A stretch of DNA of 64,000 nucleotides from Micromonospora sp. C31 (GCF_018070575.1 NZ_JAGPXN010000010.1:1-64000); one strand, 5' to 3'; shown: positions 1 to 12,907, counted from the first letter of the stretch. Made by a program: numbers and translations. The notes: a model not told the origin generated them from the sequence alone.

Positions 1-25
1 ACCCACCCCACCCACCCCACCGCTC

Positions 26-88
26 CGTTGATCATGAAGTTATTGGCGCCGGAAAGCGCTTCCCAGCTCAATAACTTCATGATCAACG
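26..88. repeat. Intergenic inverted repeat, 20-bp perfect arms
   Basis: Positions 26-45 and 69-88 are exact reverse complements (CGTTGATCATGAAGTTATTG on the left arm), separated by 23 bases that are themselves GC-rich. The arms are AT-rich compared with everything around them. The element lies downstream of the phosphohexomutase gene, whose stop is at 123-125 on the minus strand, so it could act as a terminator or be a mobile palindromic repeat. From memory, very similar palindromes recur between genes in Micromonospora. No second copy was seen in this window. The first 20 bases are a short run of acccacccc repeats. Confidence 0.75.
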
Positions 89-122
89 CGGGGGTGAGGG
101 TGGGAGGGGGCGGGGTTCAGGT

Positions 123-1847
123 TCAGAGGTTCAGGGTCTTGGTCATTTCCGTGCGGAGGGTGGCTACCGCGTCGCGGGCGCGGGCGCGGGCTCCGGCGAC
201 GTCGCCGGCCGCCACCGGCTCCACCACCTCCAGGTACGCCTTGAGCTTCGGCTCGGTGCCCGAAGGGCGGATCACCACCCGGGCGGCTCCGGTACGCAGG
301 ATCACCACGTCCGCCTCGGGGAGCAGGTCCTGTGCCTCGGTGACCGGCTGCCCGAGCAGCGCCGTGGGGGTGGCGGCCCGGATCCGGGCCATCGCGTCGG
401 CGATCAGCCGCAGGTCGTCCACCCGCACCGAGAGCTGGTCGGTGTGGTGCACGCCGAACTCGGCGGCCAGCTCGTCCAGCCGGTCGGTCAGGGTGCGGCC
501 CCGCGCCTTGAGCCCGGCGGCCAGCTCGGCCACGGTCAGCGCGGCGGTGATGCCGTCCTTGTCGCGTACGTGCTCCGGGGCGACGCAGTAGCCGAGCGCC
601 TCCTCGTAGCCGAAGACCAGCGGCTCGGCCCCGCCGCCGGCCCGTACGATCCACTTGAACCCGGTCAGCGTCTCGTCGTACGGCAGGCCCCGGGCGGCGC
701 ACATCGCCCGCAGCAGGGACGACGACACGATCGTGGTGGCGTACAGGCCGGTCACGCCGCGCCGCATGAGGTGGTCGGCCAGCAGCACGCCCACCTCGTC
801 GCCGCGCAGCATCCGCCAGCCGGGCGGGGCCGCGTCCGGTTGGGCCGGGCCGGCGACCCCGCCGCCCGCGCTCGCCGCCCGGGCGGTGTCCCGGACGGCC
901 ACCGCGCAGCGGTCCGCGTCGGGATCGTTGGCGATGGCGATGTCCGCGCCGGTCGCCTCGGCGAGCGCGACCAGCCGGTCCACCGCCCCCGGTTCCTCCG
1001 GGTTGGGGAAGGAGACGGTCGGGAAGGCCGGGTCGGGCTCGGCCTGCTCGGGCACCACCCCGGGCACGGGGAAGCCCGCCCGGGCGAACGCCGCGGTGAG
1101 CACCGCCGCGCCCACCCCGTGCAGCGGCGTGTAGGCCACCGCCAGGTCGCGCGACCCGGCCGGGTCGATGACGGCGGTGGCCCGCTCCACGTAGGAGGCC
1201 GCCAGGTCGTCGCCGAGCACCTGCCCGGCCGGCCCGAGGGGTACCTCGGCCAGCGACCCGACCGACCGGATCGCGGCCTCGATGCCGGCGTCCGCCGGCG
1301 GCACGATCTGCGCGCCCGCGCCGAGCGTCCCGCCCAGTTCCGCGCCGAGGTAGACCTTGTAGCCATTGTCCTGGGGCGGGTTGTGGCTGGCGGTGACCAT
1401 CACCCCGGCGACCGCCCCGAGGTGGCGCACCGCGTAGGCGAGCACGGGGGTGGGCAGGGGGCGGGGCAGCAGCAGCGCCGGGCGTCCCGCGCCGGTGGCG
1501 ACCTGGGCGGTTCGCTCGGCGAACTCGCGGGAACCGTGCCGGGCGTCGTACCCGATCACCAGCGGGCCGGTGCCGCCCTGGGCGGCGAGCCAGCCGACCA
1601 GCCCGGCGGCGGCCTGGGTGACCACCGCGAGGTTCATCCCGTTGGGGCCGGCGCGCAGCGGGCCGCGCAGCCCGGCGGTGCCGAAGGTCAGCGGGCCGGC
1701 GAACCGGTCGGCCAGCTCCGGGGCGCTCGCCGGCAGGCGGTCGAGCACCGCCCGCAGCTCCGCCCGGCTGGCCGGGTCGGGATCGTCGTCGAGCCAGCGT
1801 CGCGCTTGCTCGCGAATGTCGTCGATGTCAGTCGTTTCCGCCGGCAT
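123..1847 (-). CDS. Phosphohexomutase (phosphomannomutase/phosphoglucomutase family)
   Basis: This 574-residue cytoplasmic enzyme should interconvert 1- and 6-phosphohexoses, supplying sugar nucleotides for wall and glycogen synthesis. All four family signatures are present: the phosphoserine loop TASHNPPQDNG near residue 152, the metal loop DPDADRC near 309, the sugar-binding GYEEALGY near 413, and the phosphate-binding RPSGTEPK near 526. The N-terminal FGTAGLRG motif marks the actinobacterial phospho-sugar mutase subgroup. Length is normal. I start at the ATG at 1847; an in-frame GTG 15 bases upstream is possible. It stands alone, 47 bases downstream of the kinase gene stop on the same strand. 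Which hexose is preferred cannot be read from the sequence. Confidence 0.93.
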   Translation of the reverse strand: MPAETTDIDDIREQARRWLDDDPDPASRAELRAVLDRLPASAPELADRFAGPLTFGTAGLRGPLRAGPNGMNLAVVTQAAAGLVGWLAAQGGTGPLVIGYDARHGSREFAERTAQVATGAGRPALLLPRPLPTPVLAYAVRHLGAVAGVMVTASHNPPQDNGYKVYLGAELGGTLGAGAQIVPPADAGIEAAIRSVGSLAEVPLGPAGQVLGDDLAASYVERATAVIDPAGSRDLAVAYTPLHGVGAAVLTAAFARAGFPVPGVVPEQAEPDPAFPTVSFPNPEEPGAVDRLVALAEATGADIAIANDPDADRCAVAVRDTARAASAGGGVAGPAQPDAAPPGWRMLRGDEVGVLLADHLMRRGVTGLYATTIVSSSLLRAMCAARGLPYDETLTGFKWIVRAGGGAEPLVFGYEEALGYCVAPEHVRDKDGITAALTVAELAAGLKARGRTLTDRLDELAAEFGVHHTDQLSVRVDDLRLIADAMARIRAATPTALLGQPVTEAQDLLPEADVVILRTGAARVVIRPSGTEPKLKAYLEVVEPVAAGDVAGARARARDAVATLRTEMTKTLNL

Positions 1848-1894
1848 GTCTCTTGATAGCACGCCGGCGGATCACCACCGCGCGTCCCCCGGAC

Positions 1895-4147
<2,253 letters not shown>

Positions 4148-4309
4148 AACCCCCCTATCTTGCTGGTTCCGACGCCCGATGCGAAACCCGACGCGGCGGA
4201 CGTTTACCGAACTGGACAGTACGTACCCGAACGCTCACCTCTCGCGATGCCCGTCGACCCGGCGAGCGGGTGTGCGGTATCCCTCACGCGCCGACGCCGT
4301 CGCGCGTCC

Positions 4310-4315
4310 TACCAT
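4310..4315 (+). promoter_or_regulatory. -10 hexamer TACCAT for a leaderless mutase mRNA
   Basis: TACCAT lies six bases before the ATG at 4322, so transcription would begin at or next to the start codon. No Shine-Dalgarno sequence is present. The -35 element is not clear. Confidence 0.5.
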
Positions 4316-4321
4316 CCGCTA

Positions 4322-5905
<1,584 letters not shown>

Positions 5906-5912
5906 TCACCCG

Positions 5913-5962
5913 GCCGACGGCCGTCCGTGCTCCCGCGGCGCGGAGGGCGGGCGGCCGTCGGC
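5913..5962 (+). terminator. Hairpin after the mutase gene
   Basis: An 11-bp perfect inverted repeat (5913-5923 with 5952-5962, GCCGACGGCCG type) begins 8 bases after the mutase stop. The 28-base loop is GC-rich and can fold further. There is no U-run, as usual in these genomes. Confidence 0.45.
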
Positions 5963-6444
5963 GTCGGTGTGGCACCGCCTCGCCCCTGCGCCGTAACCGA
6001 CCGGTCCACCTGCGGGTAACGACCCGCCCACGGCGCGTTCCTGCTGGTCGCGGGCCTGCGGGGAGGGGCGCTACAGTCGAGGGGACCCTGGCCGCCCATC
6101 GGCGGCGCGGGCGCGGGCGCGTGCCGCGGCAGTCGGCGACGCCGCCGGAGGGCTCGTGCGCGCGGTGCGGCGGTGCGGGGCGACGTGGCCCACCGGCTGC
6201 GGCGTGTGCCGGACGGGTTCGGGGGTAGTCCGACCGGGTGGGCGTGGACGCACACGGTGTGCGGTTGGTCGGTGACGGTATGTGTGACCGTCTCGGGTGC
6301 CCTCGCTCGGGCGATGGTCGGGTAATTGTCGGAGTGTCGGTCGACGCGATCGACTAATGCGACAATTCGGAAAAGCGGCCTCTGCGATCGGTATCGATTC
6401 CGAGCTGGCCGGGCCGATTACGCGTTGTAGGAGGTGTGGGGCAG
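5963..6444. other. Long intergenic region, GC falling towards the downstream gene
   Basis: About 480 bases without a convincing gene. The first half is very GC-rich with no usable codon pattern; from about 6250 to 6430 the base composition is more balanced than in the neighbouring genes, with runs such as gggtaattgtcgg, so a regulated promoter is likely here. No RNA gene or riboswitch consensus was recognised. Confidence 0.4.
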
Positions 6445-7887
6445 ATGACGGCGTTCGACCGCGATCTACCTGCTGTCCCGCAGATCTACGAGCGCTCCGA
6501 GCAGGGCATACGTGACGCTGTGCGTTCCGACGGCTACCGGAACGAGGTTGCGCAGCGTCACCGTCGGAGGTCTAGGCTGTCTGCTGTTCCTGATGATCCA
6601 TCCATCTCTAGCGAACGAGAATTCGACGTGACGAGTGCGTTGACGCTGCCCACCGGCAACCAGCTGGCGTCGTCCTGGCCGGAAACGCCGCCCGGGTCCC
6701 AGCCCCTGCCGTTCGAGCTGGACCACCTGCTCGCCCTCCGGGTGCCCGGGCTGATCGCCACCCGTCGCCACATCCACTCGCACCCGGAGCTCTCCGGCGA
6801 GGAGTTCGAGACGGCCGCCCTGATCGCCCGGGAACTCACCCTGGCCGGGCTGCGACCGCGGCTGCTGCCGAAGGGCAACGGGGTCATCTGCGACATCGAC
6901 GGGCGGCCCGACGGCCCGGTGGTCGCCCTGCGCGCCGACATCGACGCCCTGCCGCTGACCGACTCGAAGGACGTGCCGTACCGCTCCACCGTGGACGGCG
7001 TCTGCCACGCCTGCGGCCACGACGTGCACACCACCGTCATGCTCGGCGTCGGCATGCTGCTCGCCCAGCTCGCCGACCTGGGCGAGCTGCCCGGCCGGGT
7101 CCGGCTGATCTTCCAGCCCGCCGAGGAGATCCTGCCCTGCGGCTCGCTGGAGGTCATCGAGGCCGGCGGCCTGGACGACGTGGTGCAGATCTTCGCGCTG
7201 CACTGCGACCCCAACCTGCCGGTGGGGCAGATCGGCCTGCGGGTCGGCCCGATCACCGCCGCCGCCGACAACGTCACCGTCCGGCTCACCGGCCCCGGCG
7301 GACACACCGCCCGCCCGCACCTGACCGTCGACCTGGTCGACGCGCTGGGCCGCCTGATCACCGAGGTGCCGGCGCTGGTCAGCCGCCGGGTGCCGGCCAA
7401 CAGCGGGCTGCTGCTGGTGTTCGGCCACGCTTCGGCCGGCACCCGTTACAACGTCATCCCCTCCGAGGCGTGCGCGTCCGGCACCCTGCGGGTCATGGAC
7501 CGCGACACCTGGGAGCTGGCCCCCAAGATCGTGAGTCAGGTCGTCCGCGACGTCGTCGCCCCGACCGGGGCCACCGTCGATCTCGAATACCTGCGCGGCC
7601 GCCCGCCGGTGTGCAACGACTCCCGGGCCATCCAGGTCCTCACCGGCGCCACCGCCGCCACGCTCGGGCCGGAAGGGGTGGCCGAGACCCCGCAGAGCAT
7701 GGGCGGCGAGGACTTCTCGTGGTACCTGGAGTACGTCCCCGGCGCGCTCGCCCGGCTGGGCGTCGGCCGTTCCGGCCCGAACGTGGACCTGCACCGGGCC
7801 TCGTTCGACGTGGACGAGCGGGCCATCCCGGTCGGCGTACGGCTCATGGTCCAGACCGCGCTGCGGGCACTGGCGGCGGCGCGCTAG
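6445..7887 (+). CDS. M20 family (M20D-like) amidohydrolase
   Basis: A metal-dependent amidohydrolase/peptidase of the IAA-amino acid hydrolase type, hydrolysing an N-acyl amino acid or similar amide in the cytoplasm. Seen are RRHIHSHPELSGEE, RADIDALPLTD, the metal-binding CHACGHDVHT, EEILPCGS, GGHTARPH in the dimerisation domain, and GGEDFSWY. The substrate is not predictable. The start is uncertain. The ATG at 6445 has a strong AGGAGGT nine bases upstream and gives 480 residues, with about 60 extra N-terminal residues written in less GC-rich codons. The GTG at 6628 gives 419 residues, the usual family length, but has a poor ribosome site. The 3' end overlaps the convergent DUF4349 gene by 44 bases. 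Confidence 0.88.
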   Translation: MTAFDRDLPAVPQIYERSEQGIRDAVRSDGYRNEVAQRHRRRSRLSAVPDDPSISSEREFDVTSALTLPTGNQLASSWPETPPGSQPLPFELDHLLALRVPGLIATRRHIHSHPELSGEEFETAALIARELTLAGLRPRLLPKGNGVICDIDGRPDGPVVALRADIDALPLTDSKDVPYRSTVDGVCHACGHDVHTTVMLGVGMLLAQLADLGELPGRVRLIFQPAEEILPCGSLEVIEAGGLDDVVQIFALHCDPNLPVGQIGLRVGPITAAADNVTVRLTGPGGHTARPHLTVDLVDALGRLITEVPALVSRRVPANSGLLLVFGHASAGTRYNVIPSEACASGTLRVMDRDTWELAPKIVSQVVRDVVAPTGATVDLEYLRGRPPVCNDSRAIQVLTGATAATLGPEGVAETPQSMGGEDFSWYLEYVPGALARLGVGRSGPNVDLHRASFDVDERAIPVGVRLMVQTALRALAAAR

Positions 7888-8833
7888 CCGGCAGGGGCGC
7901 GGCCGGTCCGGCCGGCGTCATCGGCCGCGGGGCCGTGCGCCGCCGCCGGCGCAGCACCACCAGCACCACCGCCAGCGGTACGCCGAACGCCAGCAGCCAC
8001 GGCAGCACCGCCCCGAGCACCGTCAGCAGGACGGTCATGGAGGTCAGGAAGACCTTCCAGCCACCCGCGAGCCCCACCATGAAGCCGACCTCGGCCTCCT
8101 CGTCGGCGGTGCTCGCGTCCGGGCCGACCAGCGACACGGTGATCGTCGACAGGCTGGCCAGGTCCGCCAGCCGCTCCTTCTTCGCCTGCAGGGAGGCGAG
8201 GTCGGCCTCCCGGCGGGACAGCTCGTTCTCCAGCGACACCAGGTCGCTGATCGAGGTGGCCCGGGCCAACAGCCGGCGGGCGCTCTCCACCCTGGCCCGC
8301 TGGCTGGTGATCCGCGCGTCCAGGTCGACCACCTGCTCGGTGACGTCCTCGGTGCGGATCTCGCGCCGCTGCTGCCGGCCCAGCTTCGCCAACTCGTCGA
8401 CGACCCCGTGGAACTTCGCGGCCGGCACCCGCAGCTCCAGCTCGGCCCGCGCGTCCGCGTCGACGCTGCGCCGCTGGTCGCCGCCGATGAAACCGCCGGC
8501 CGCCGTGACCGCGGCGATCGCGCTGCGTGCCGCCGCGTCCACATCGTCCACCTGCACGCGCATGGTGCCGGTGTAGATGATGGAGCGCTGGTCGACCCGC
8601 AGGTCCGGTGCGCCGGCACCACTGCCCCGCTCGGCCTGGCCGCCACCCTGCTCGGCCTGGCCGCCCGCCTCGTCCGCGGCGCCGCCGGCCCGGTCCTGAT
8701 CCGCCGGGGCCGCCGCCGGCGCCCCACCGGCGTCGTCGCTCGCGTCGCTGCCGCAGCCCGCCAGCGCGAGCAGCGCGACCAGCGCGGCAGCCGTCAGCCG
8801 TACGCCTCGACGTCGTCGATCCCGTCCGTCCAT
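7844..8833 (-). CDS. DUF4349 domain lipoprotein with C-terminal membrane segments
   Basis: The 329-residue product has an N-terminal signal with lipobox LLALAGC (Cys27), a disordered Gly/Ala/Gln stretch, then a DUF4349 domain (about residues 80-240) starting RSIIYTGTMRVQV and containing a long coiled coil (about 165-215, ending SLQAKKERLADL). One or two hydrophobic segments (about 257-292) and a basic tail follow. It therefore spans the cell envelope, with the coiled-coil domain outside. Its function is unknown. The ATG at 8833 has GGAGG just upstream. It converges on, and overlaps, the amidohydrolase gene. Identification rests on the general DUF4349 pattern. Confidence 0.85.
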   Translation of the reverse strand: MDGRDRRRRGVRLTAAALVALLALAGCGSDASDDAGGAPAAAPADQDRAGGAADEAGGQAEQGGGQAERGSGAGAPDLRVDQRSIIYTGTMRVQVDDVDAAARSAIAAVTAAGGFIGGDQRRSVDADARAELELRVPAAKFHGVVDELAKLGRQQRREIRTEDVTEQVVDLDARITSQRARVESARRLLARATSISDLVSLENELSRREADLASLQAKKERLADLASLSTITVSLVGPDASTADEEAEVGFMVGLAGGWKVFLTSMTVLLTVLGAVLPWLLAFGVPLAVVLVVLRRRRRTAPRPMTPAGPAAPLPASAPPPVPAARSGP

Positions 8834-8949
8834 TCCGCCTCCATCGTCCTCGCCCCCGTGCGGGGCGATACCTCAGACGTGACGCGTCACCACGTCGGTT
8901 CCGGCAGACTGCGCTCAGGACGTCACGATTCGATATTCTTGGAGTCACG

Positions 8950-9579
8950 ATGCAGCTCACCAAGTACGCCCACTCCTGCCTGCGGGTGGAGCACGACGGG
9001 GGAGTGCTGGTCATCGACCCGGGCGTGTTCAGCGAGGCGGCGGCGCTCGACGGGGCGGACGCGGTGCTGATCACCCACGAGCACCCCGACCACGTCGACG
9101 TCGAGGCGGTCACCCGGCAGCTCGACCGGCGTCGGTTCGTCATCCACGGCCCGGCGTCGCTGACCGGCGTCCTGGGCGACGCCGCCGAGGCGCTCGAGGT
9201 GGTCCGACCCGGACAGTCGTTCACGGCGGCGGGCGTGCCCGTCCGCGCCCACGGCGGCCGGCACGCCGTGATCCACCCCGACATCCCGGTGGTGGAGAAC
9301 CTGGCGTACCTGCTGGACGACGTCGTCTACCACCCCGGGGACAGCCTGGTCGTCCCCGAGGACACGCAGGTCGACACGCTCTTCCTGCCGATCCACGCCC
9401 CGTGGACGAAGTTCTCCGAGTCGCTGGACTTCCTCCGGGCGGTCGCCCCGCGCCGGGCGTACGCGCTGCACGACGGGCTGCTCAACGACAACGGGCTCAA
9501 CGTGCTCAACGGCAACTTCGCCCGGCTGTCCGAGGTGGACTACCGCCGGCTCGAACCGGGCACCCGGATCGACGCCTGA
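8950..9579 (+). CDS. MBL-fold metal-dependent hydrolase
   Basis: A 209-residue UlaG/YtnP-type metallo-beta-lactamase-fold protein. The metal ligands are visible in LTKYAHSCLRVE, ITHEHPDHVD, HGGRHAVIH, YHPGDSL and the late ALHDGLLN. It lacks extra domains and a signal peptide, so it acts in the cytoplasm on an unknown ester or phosphoester. The ATG at 8950 has GGAG upstream, and a TATTCT hexamer at 8934-8939 gives a very short leader. The next gene starts 6 bases after its stop, so the two are probably co-transcribed. Confidence 0.9.
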   Translation: MQLTKYAHSCLRVEHDGGVLVIDPGVFSEAAALDGADAVLITHEHPDHVDVEAVTRQLDRRRFVIHGPASLTGVLGDAAEALEVVRPGQSFTAAGVPVRAHGGRHAVIHPDIPVVENLAYLLDDVVYHPGDSLVVPEDTQVDTLFLPIHAPWTKFSESLDFLRAVAPRRAYALHDGLLNDNGLNVLNGNFARLSEVDYRRLEPGTRIDA

Positions 9580-9584
9580 CGGCG

Positions 9585-10535
9585 ATGTCCGGCCCGTCCC
9601 GAGAGCTGGTGCACCGGCTCTACACCACCCCGCCGGACCGGTTCGTCGCGATCCGCGACGAGGCCGTCGCCGAGGCCCGCCGCACCGGCGACCCGAAGAC
9701 CGCCCGGGAGATCGCCCGGCTGCGCCGACCCACCGTGGCCGCCTGGCTGGTCAACCTGCTCGCCATCCGCCGTCCCGAACTGGTCGCCGACCTGGCCCAG
9801 CTCGCCGAGGCGCTCCGCACCGCCCAACGCGAGCTGCGCGGGCCCCGGCTGCGGGAACTGGCCACCCAGCGGCGGGCCGTCCTCGGCGCGCTCGTCGCCG
9901 AGGTGCGCGAGCTGGCGGCCGCGTCCGAGGGGGCCCCGTCGGCCGGGAAGCTGCCGCTGGCCGAGGTGGAGGCCACCCTCAACGCGGCGCTCGCCGACAC
10001 CGACGTCGCCGAACAGCTCCGCTCCGGCCGGCTGCTGAAGGCCGCCACGTACGCCGGCTTCGGCGAGGTGCCCCGCCCGCAGCTCCGGCTGGTGACCGGT
10101 GGGGAGGAGCCGGAACCGGCGCCCCGCCCGGAGCCGGCCGGGAAACAGCGGCGCGACGCCGACCGGACCGCGCTCCGCGCCGAGCAGGCGGAACGGGCCG
10201 CCCGGGCGGAGCGGACGCGCCGACGGCGGGCGCTGGAGAAGGAGCTGGCCAGGGCGCGTACCGATCAGGAGCGGGCCGAGGCGGAGCTGGCCGGCGCGAC
10301 GACGGCCGAGCGGGACGGCATCGCGGCCCTGGACGCGGTAGAGGCGGAACTGGCCGAGTTGGAGCGGCGCCGGGCCGTCGCCGAGCAGGACCTGAGCCGG
10401 GCGAGGCTGGCGCGGCGCGGGGCGGAACGGACGGTGACGGCCGCACGCCGCCGCGCCGGGGAGGTCGAGGCGGCGGTGGAGGCGCTCGACGCCGAAGAGG
10501 GGGATGCCGAGTCGGACGCCGGCGCGGCACACTGA
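9585..10535 (+). CDS. Coiled-coil protein of unknown function
   Basis: The 316-residue product has an N-terminal helical domain (about 1-170) with a PTVAAWLVNLLA segment, followed by a charged Ala/Arg/Glu coiled coil from about residue 180 to the end. No signal peptide, membrane segment or catalytic motif is seen. The N-terminal part, TPPDRFVAIRDEAVAEARR, resembles a family of hypothetical proteins widespread in high-GC actinobacteria. It follows the hydrolase gene by 6 bases and precedes the SCO6745-like gene by 37, suggesting one operon. Codon use is typical of a real gene. I do not assign a function. Confidence 0.75.
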   Translation: MSGPSRELVHRLYTTPPDRFVAIRDEAVAEARRTGDPKTAREIARLRRPTVAAWLVNLLAIRRPELVADLAQLAEALRTAQRELRGPRLRELATQRRAVLGALVAEVRELAAASEGAPSAGKLPLAEVEATLNAALADTDVAEQLRSGRLLKAATYAGFGEVPRPQLRLVTGGEEPEPAPRPEPAGKQRRDADRTALRAEQAERAARAERTRRRRALEKELARARTDQERAEAELAGATTAERDGIAALDAVEAELAELERRRAVAEQDLSRARLARRGAERTVTAARRRAGEVEAAVEALDAEEGDAESDAGAAH

Positions 10536-10572
10536 CCCCTGTGGACGGACAGGTCGCCCGGGGAGCGGGCGG

Positions 10573-11316
10573 ATGACACCGGAACAGGTGGCGGCGGGCA
10601 GCAAGCCGGTCGTGCTGGAACTCGGCGACCTCTTCACCCGCTGCCCGACCACCCTGCGCCGGGCACGGCTGCTCGGCATCTCCGGCTGGGCGTTCTACGT
10701 CACCGGGCGGGCCGGCGCGCTCGGGGACGTGCGCGCGGAGACGGTCGCCGCGGCCCTCGGCTTCCTGGCCCCCGAAGCGGTCGCCGACGGCTGGGACGCG
10801 GCCCGTCGGGTCGTCCCGCCGGTCGAGGTGGCCGCCGCCACCCTGGCCGAGTGCTGCCGGTGGGGCGAGGAGCGGCTCGACCCCCTTTCCGGGGTGAGCC
10901 GGCTCGCCGCCCTGCTCGGCCGCGCCGTCGATGCCGCGGACGCCAGCGGCATGCCGCTCTTCGCCGCCTGGCGGGCCATGCCGGTGCCGGTGCGGACGGC
11001 CGGCGCCCGGGCGGCCGTCGGCCTGCGCCTGCTGCGGGAGCACTTCGCCGGAGCGCACCTCATCGCGGCCCGGGCCAGCGGGATGACGCCGCTGGAGGCC
11101 GTGCTCGCCGGCCCGGAGGGGGAGGCGGGCGCGGTGGCGTGCGGCTGGCCGCCGCCGTACCCGCCGGTCGGGCCGCTGGTCCGGCGGCGGCTCTGGGCCG
11201 AGGCGGTGACCGACCGGCTGGCCGCACCGGCCTTCGCCACACTCGGCCCGGCGGACGGCGCCGAGCTGGTGGAACTGCTCACCGCGACCCGGATCCACCT
11301 GACCGACCCGGGCTGA
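10573..11316 (+). CDS. SCO6745/SalK-like helical protein
   Basis: A 247-residue, mostly alpha-helical cytoplasmic protein. The opening part (LGDLFTRCPTTLRRARLLGI, then TGRAGALGDV and LGFLAPEAV) matches what I remember of the SCO6745 family, in which a phrase like GRAAPLG(P/A)V is followed by FF/FLxPE. No biochemical function is established for that family as far as I know. It is the last gene of a likely three-gene operon starting at 8950. The ATG at 10573 has GGGCGG upstream, a weak ribosome site. Confidence 0.65.
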   Translation: MTPEQVAAGSKPVVLELGDLFTRCPTTLRRARLLGISGWAFYVTGRAGALGDVRAETVAAALGFLAPEAVADGWDAARRVVPPVEVAAATLAECCRWGEERLDPLSGVSRLAALLGRAVDAADASGMPLFAAWRAMPVPVRTAGARAAVGLRLLREHFAGAHLIAARASGMTPLEAVLAGPEGEAGAVACGWPPPYPPVGPLVRRRLWAEAVTDRLAAPAFATLGPADGAELVELLTATRIHLTDPG

Positions 11317-11397
11317 GCCGCCGCGCCGGGCACCCGGCCGCCGGGGTGGCCGAAAAATCGGCGGCGGCCCGCCGGTCCGCCTGTCAGGATCGCCTCC

Positions 11398-12360
11398 GTG
11401 ACTCTTCCCGCCGGCTGGCACGCCCGCCGCCCCACCCTGGACGACGTACCGGCGATCCTGACGGTGGTGCACGCCGCCGACACCTTCGCCATCGGCTACC
11501 CCGACTTCGCCGCCGACGACGTGCGCGACGCGCTGACCGCGCCGTACGTCGATCCGGAGCGGGACTCCTGGGTGGTGACCGATCCGGACGGCGTGCTGGT
11601 GGCCTGGGCGATCCTGCAGAACGAGACCGGAACGGGGCGGGAGTACGTCGACGTGTTCGTCGACCCGGACCGGGGCGCCGAGCTGCGGGCGCCGCTGCTG
11701 GCCCGGCAGCTGGAGCGGGTGGCCGAACGGGCCGCCGAGCGCGGCCTGCCGGCCCTGACCGTGCGCTCCCCCGCATGCCCGCCGGAGCGCCGATGGGCTG
11801 CCGAGTTGACCGACGCGGGGTTCAAGGTCGTCAAGCGGTACCAGCTCATGCGCCGGTCGCTGGCCGGGCTGCCCGGCGAGCCGCCGCCACCGCCGCCGGG
11901 GGTGACGGTCCGGCCGCTGCGTCCGGGCGACGAGTCGGAGCTGCGCGACTTCCACCGGGTCTACGACACCGCCTTCCGCGACACCCCCGACTACGAGCCG
12001 CTGTCCTACGACCGGTGGCGGGCCCGTATCGGGGCCGACCCGGCCTGGGACGAGTGGTTCGTCGCCGAGGTGGACGGCCGGCCGGCGGGCGTGCTCCGCT
12101 CGTCCGACCAGGCGCTCGACCGGAACGAGGGGTGGGTCAAGGGCCTCGCCGTGCTGCCCGGCCACCGGCGCCGGGGGGTGGGCGCGGCGCTGCTGAGCCA
12201 CGCGTTCGCCCGGTATGTGGAGAAGGGCCGGGAATCCGTCGGCCTCGGGGTCGACCTGGCCAACCCCACCGCCCCGGTGACGCTCTACCGGTCGGTGGGG
12301 CTGCGCGAGGTGCGCTGGGCCGACATGTACGAGCGGGTCGTGCCCGCCGCCGGTGTGTGA
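11398..12360 (+). CDS. GNAT family N-acetyltransferase, two tandem domains
   Basis: The 320-residue product carries two GNAT folds. The first (about 1-155) starts WHARRPTLDDVPAI and has a degenerate acetyl-CoA loop. The second (about 165-318) starts GVTVRPLRPGDE and keeps the pyrophosphate loop VLPGHRRRGVGAALL and the usual ending NPTAPVTLYRSVGLRE, so only this half is likely to be catalytic. Such tandem GNAT proteins resemble mycothiol synthase in layout but lack its diagnostic residues as far as I can tell. The acceptor is unknown. The start is GTG at 11398. Confidence 0.88.
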   Translation: MTLPAGWHARRPTLDDVPAILTVVHAADTFAIGYPDFAADDVRDALTAPYVDPERDSWVVTDPDGVLVAWAILQNETGTGREYVDVFVDPDRGAELRAPLLARQLERVAERAAERGLPALTVRSPACPPERRWAAELTDAGFKVVKRYQLMRRSLAGLPGEPPPPPPGVTVRPLRPGDESELRDFHRVYDTAFRDTPDYEPLSYDRWRARIGADPAWDEWFVAEVDGRPAGVLRSSDQALDRNEGWVKGLAVLPGHRRRGVGAALLSHAFARYVEKGRESVGLGVDLANPTAPVTLYRSVGLREVRWADMYERVVPAAGV

Positions 12361-12451
12361 TTGACGACGCCGGGCGGGGCCGGCTGGAAGCTCCGCCCCG
12401 TGCCGGAGCAGACTGGGGGTCGTGGGATACGCGCTGGGCCGACGGTACGGG

Positions 12452-12907
12452 CTAGGCCGACGCGGTGCCGGTGGGGCGGGACCGCAGCTCGGTGACGTAG
12501 TCGTCCGGTGCGCCCGCCTTCTCGGCGGCGTTCGCGATCTCCGAGAGGTACCACGCCGTGGGCAGCCCGCCCTCGTACCCGTCGAAGACGTAGATCCACG
12601 CGGTCACGTCGCCGTCGAGGGTGGAGACGCGCACGTGCAGCTTGCGGTAGGTGCCGGCGGTCACCCCCTCGAGCTCGTCGAGCTGGGCGGCGTCGTAGGG
12701 GTGGATGTCGTAGATCGCCACGAACACCCGGTCGCCGGGGGACTCGACGACCGTGCTGACCGCGCCCTCCCAGCCGATCACGTTCTCGCCGGCGAAGGTG
12801 AGCCGCCAGCCTTCCAGCCAGCCGGTGCCCACCATCGGCGAATGCGGGCAGTAGGCGCGCATGCGGGCGGGGTCGAGGTTTGAGCCGTAGGCGGCGTGAT
12901 GACGCAC
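12452..12907 (-). CDS. Gamma-glutamylcyclotransferase-fold (AIG2-like) protein
   Basis: A 151-residue protein that opens with HHAAYGSNLDPARM, the substrate-loop motif (YGSNL) of the GGCT/AIG2 fold, and has the acidic residue expected in the LDELEG region. It may cyclise a gamma-glutamyl amine or act on another small substrate, in the cytoplasm. Start is GTG at 12907. It is convergent with the GNAT gene and divergent from lpdA. Confidence 0.85.
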   Translation of the reverse strand: MRHHAAYGSNLDPARMRAYCPHSPMVGTGWLEGWRLTFAGENVIGWEGAVSTVVESPGDRVFVAIYDIHPYDAAQLDELEGVTAGTYRKLHVRVSTLDGDVTAWIYVFDGYEGGLPTAWYLSEIANAAEKAGAPDDYVTELRSRPTGTASA

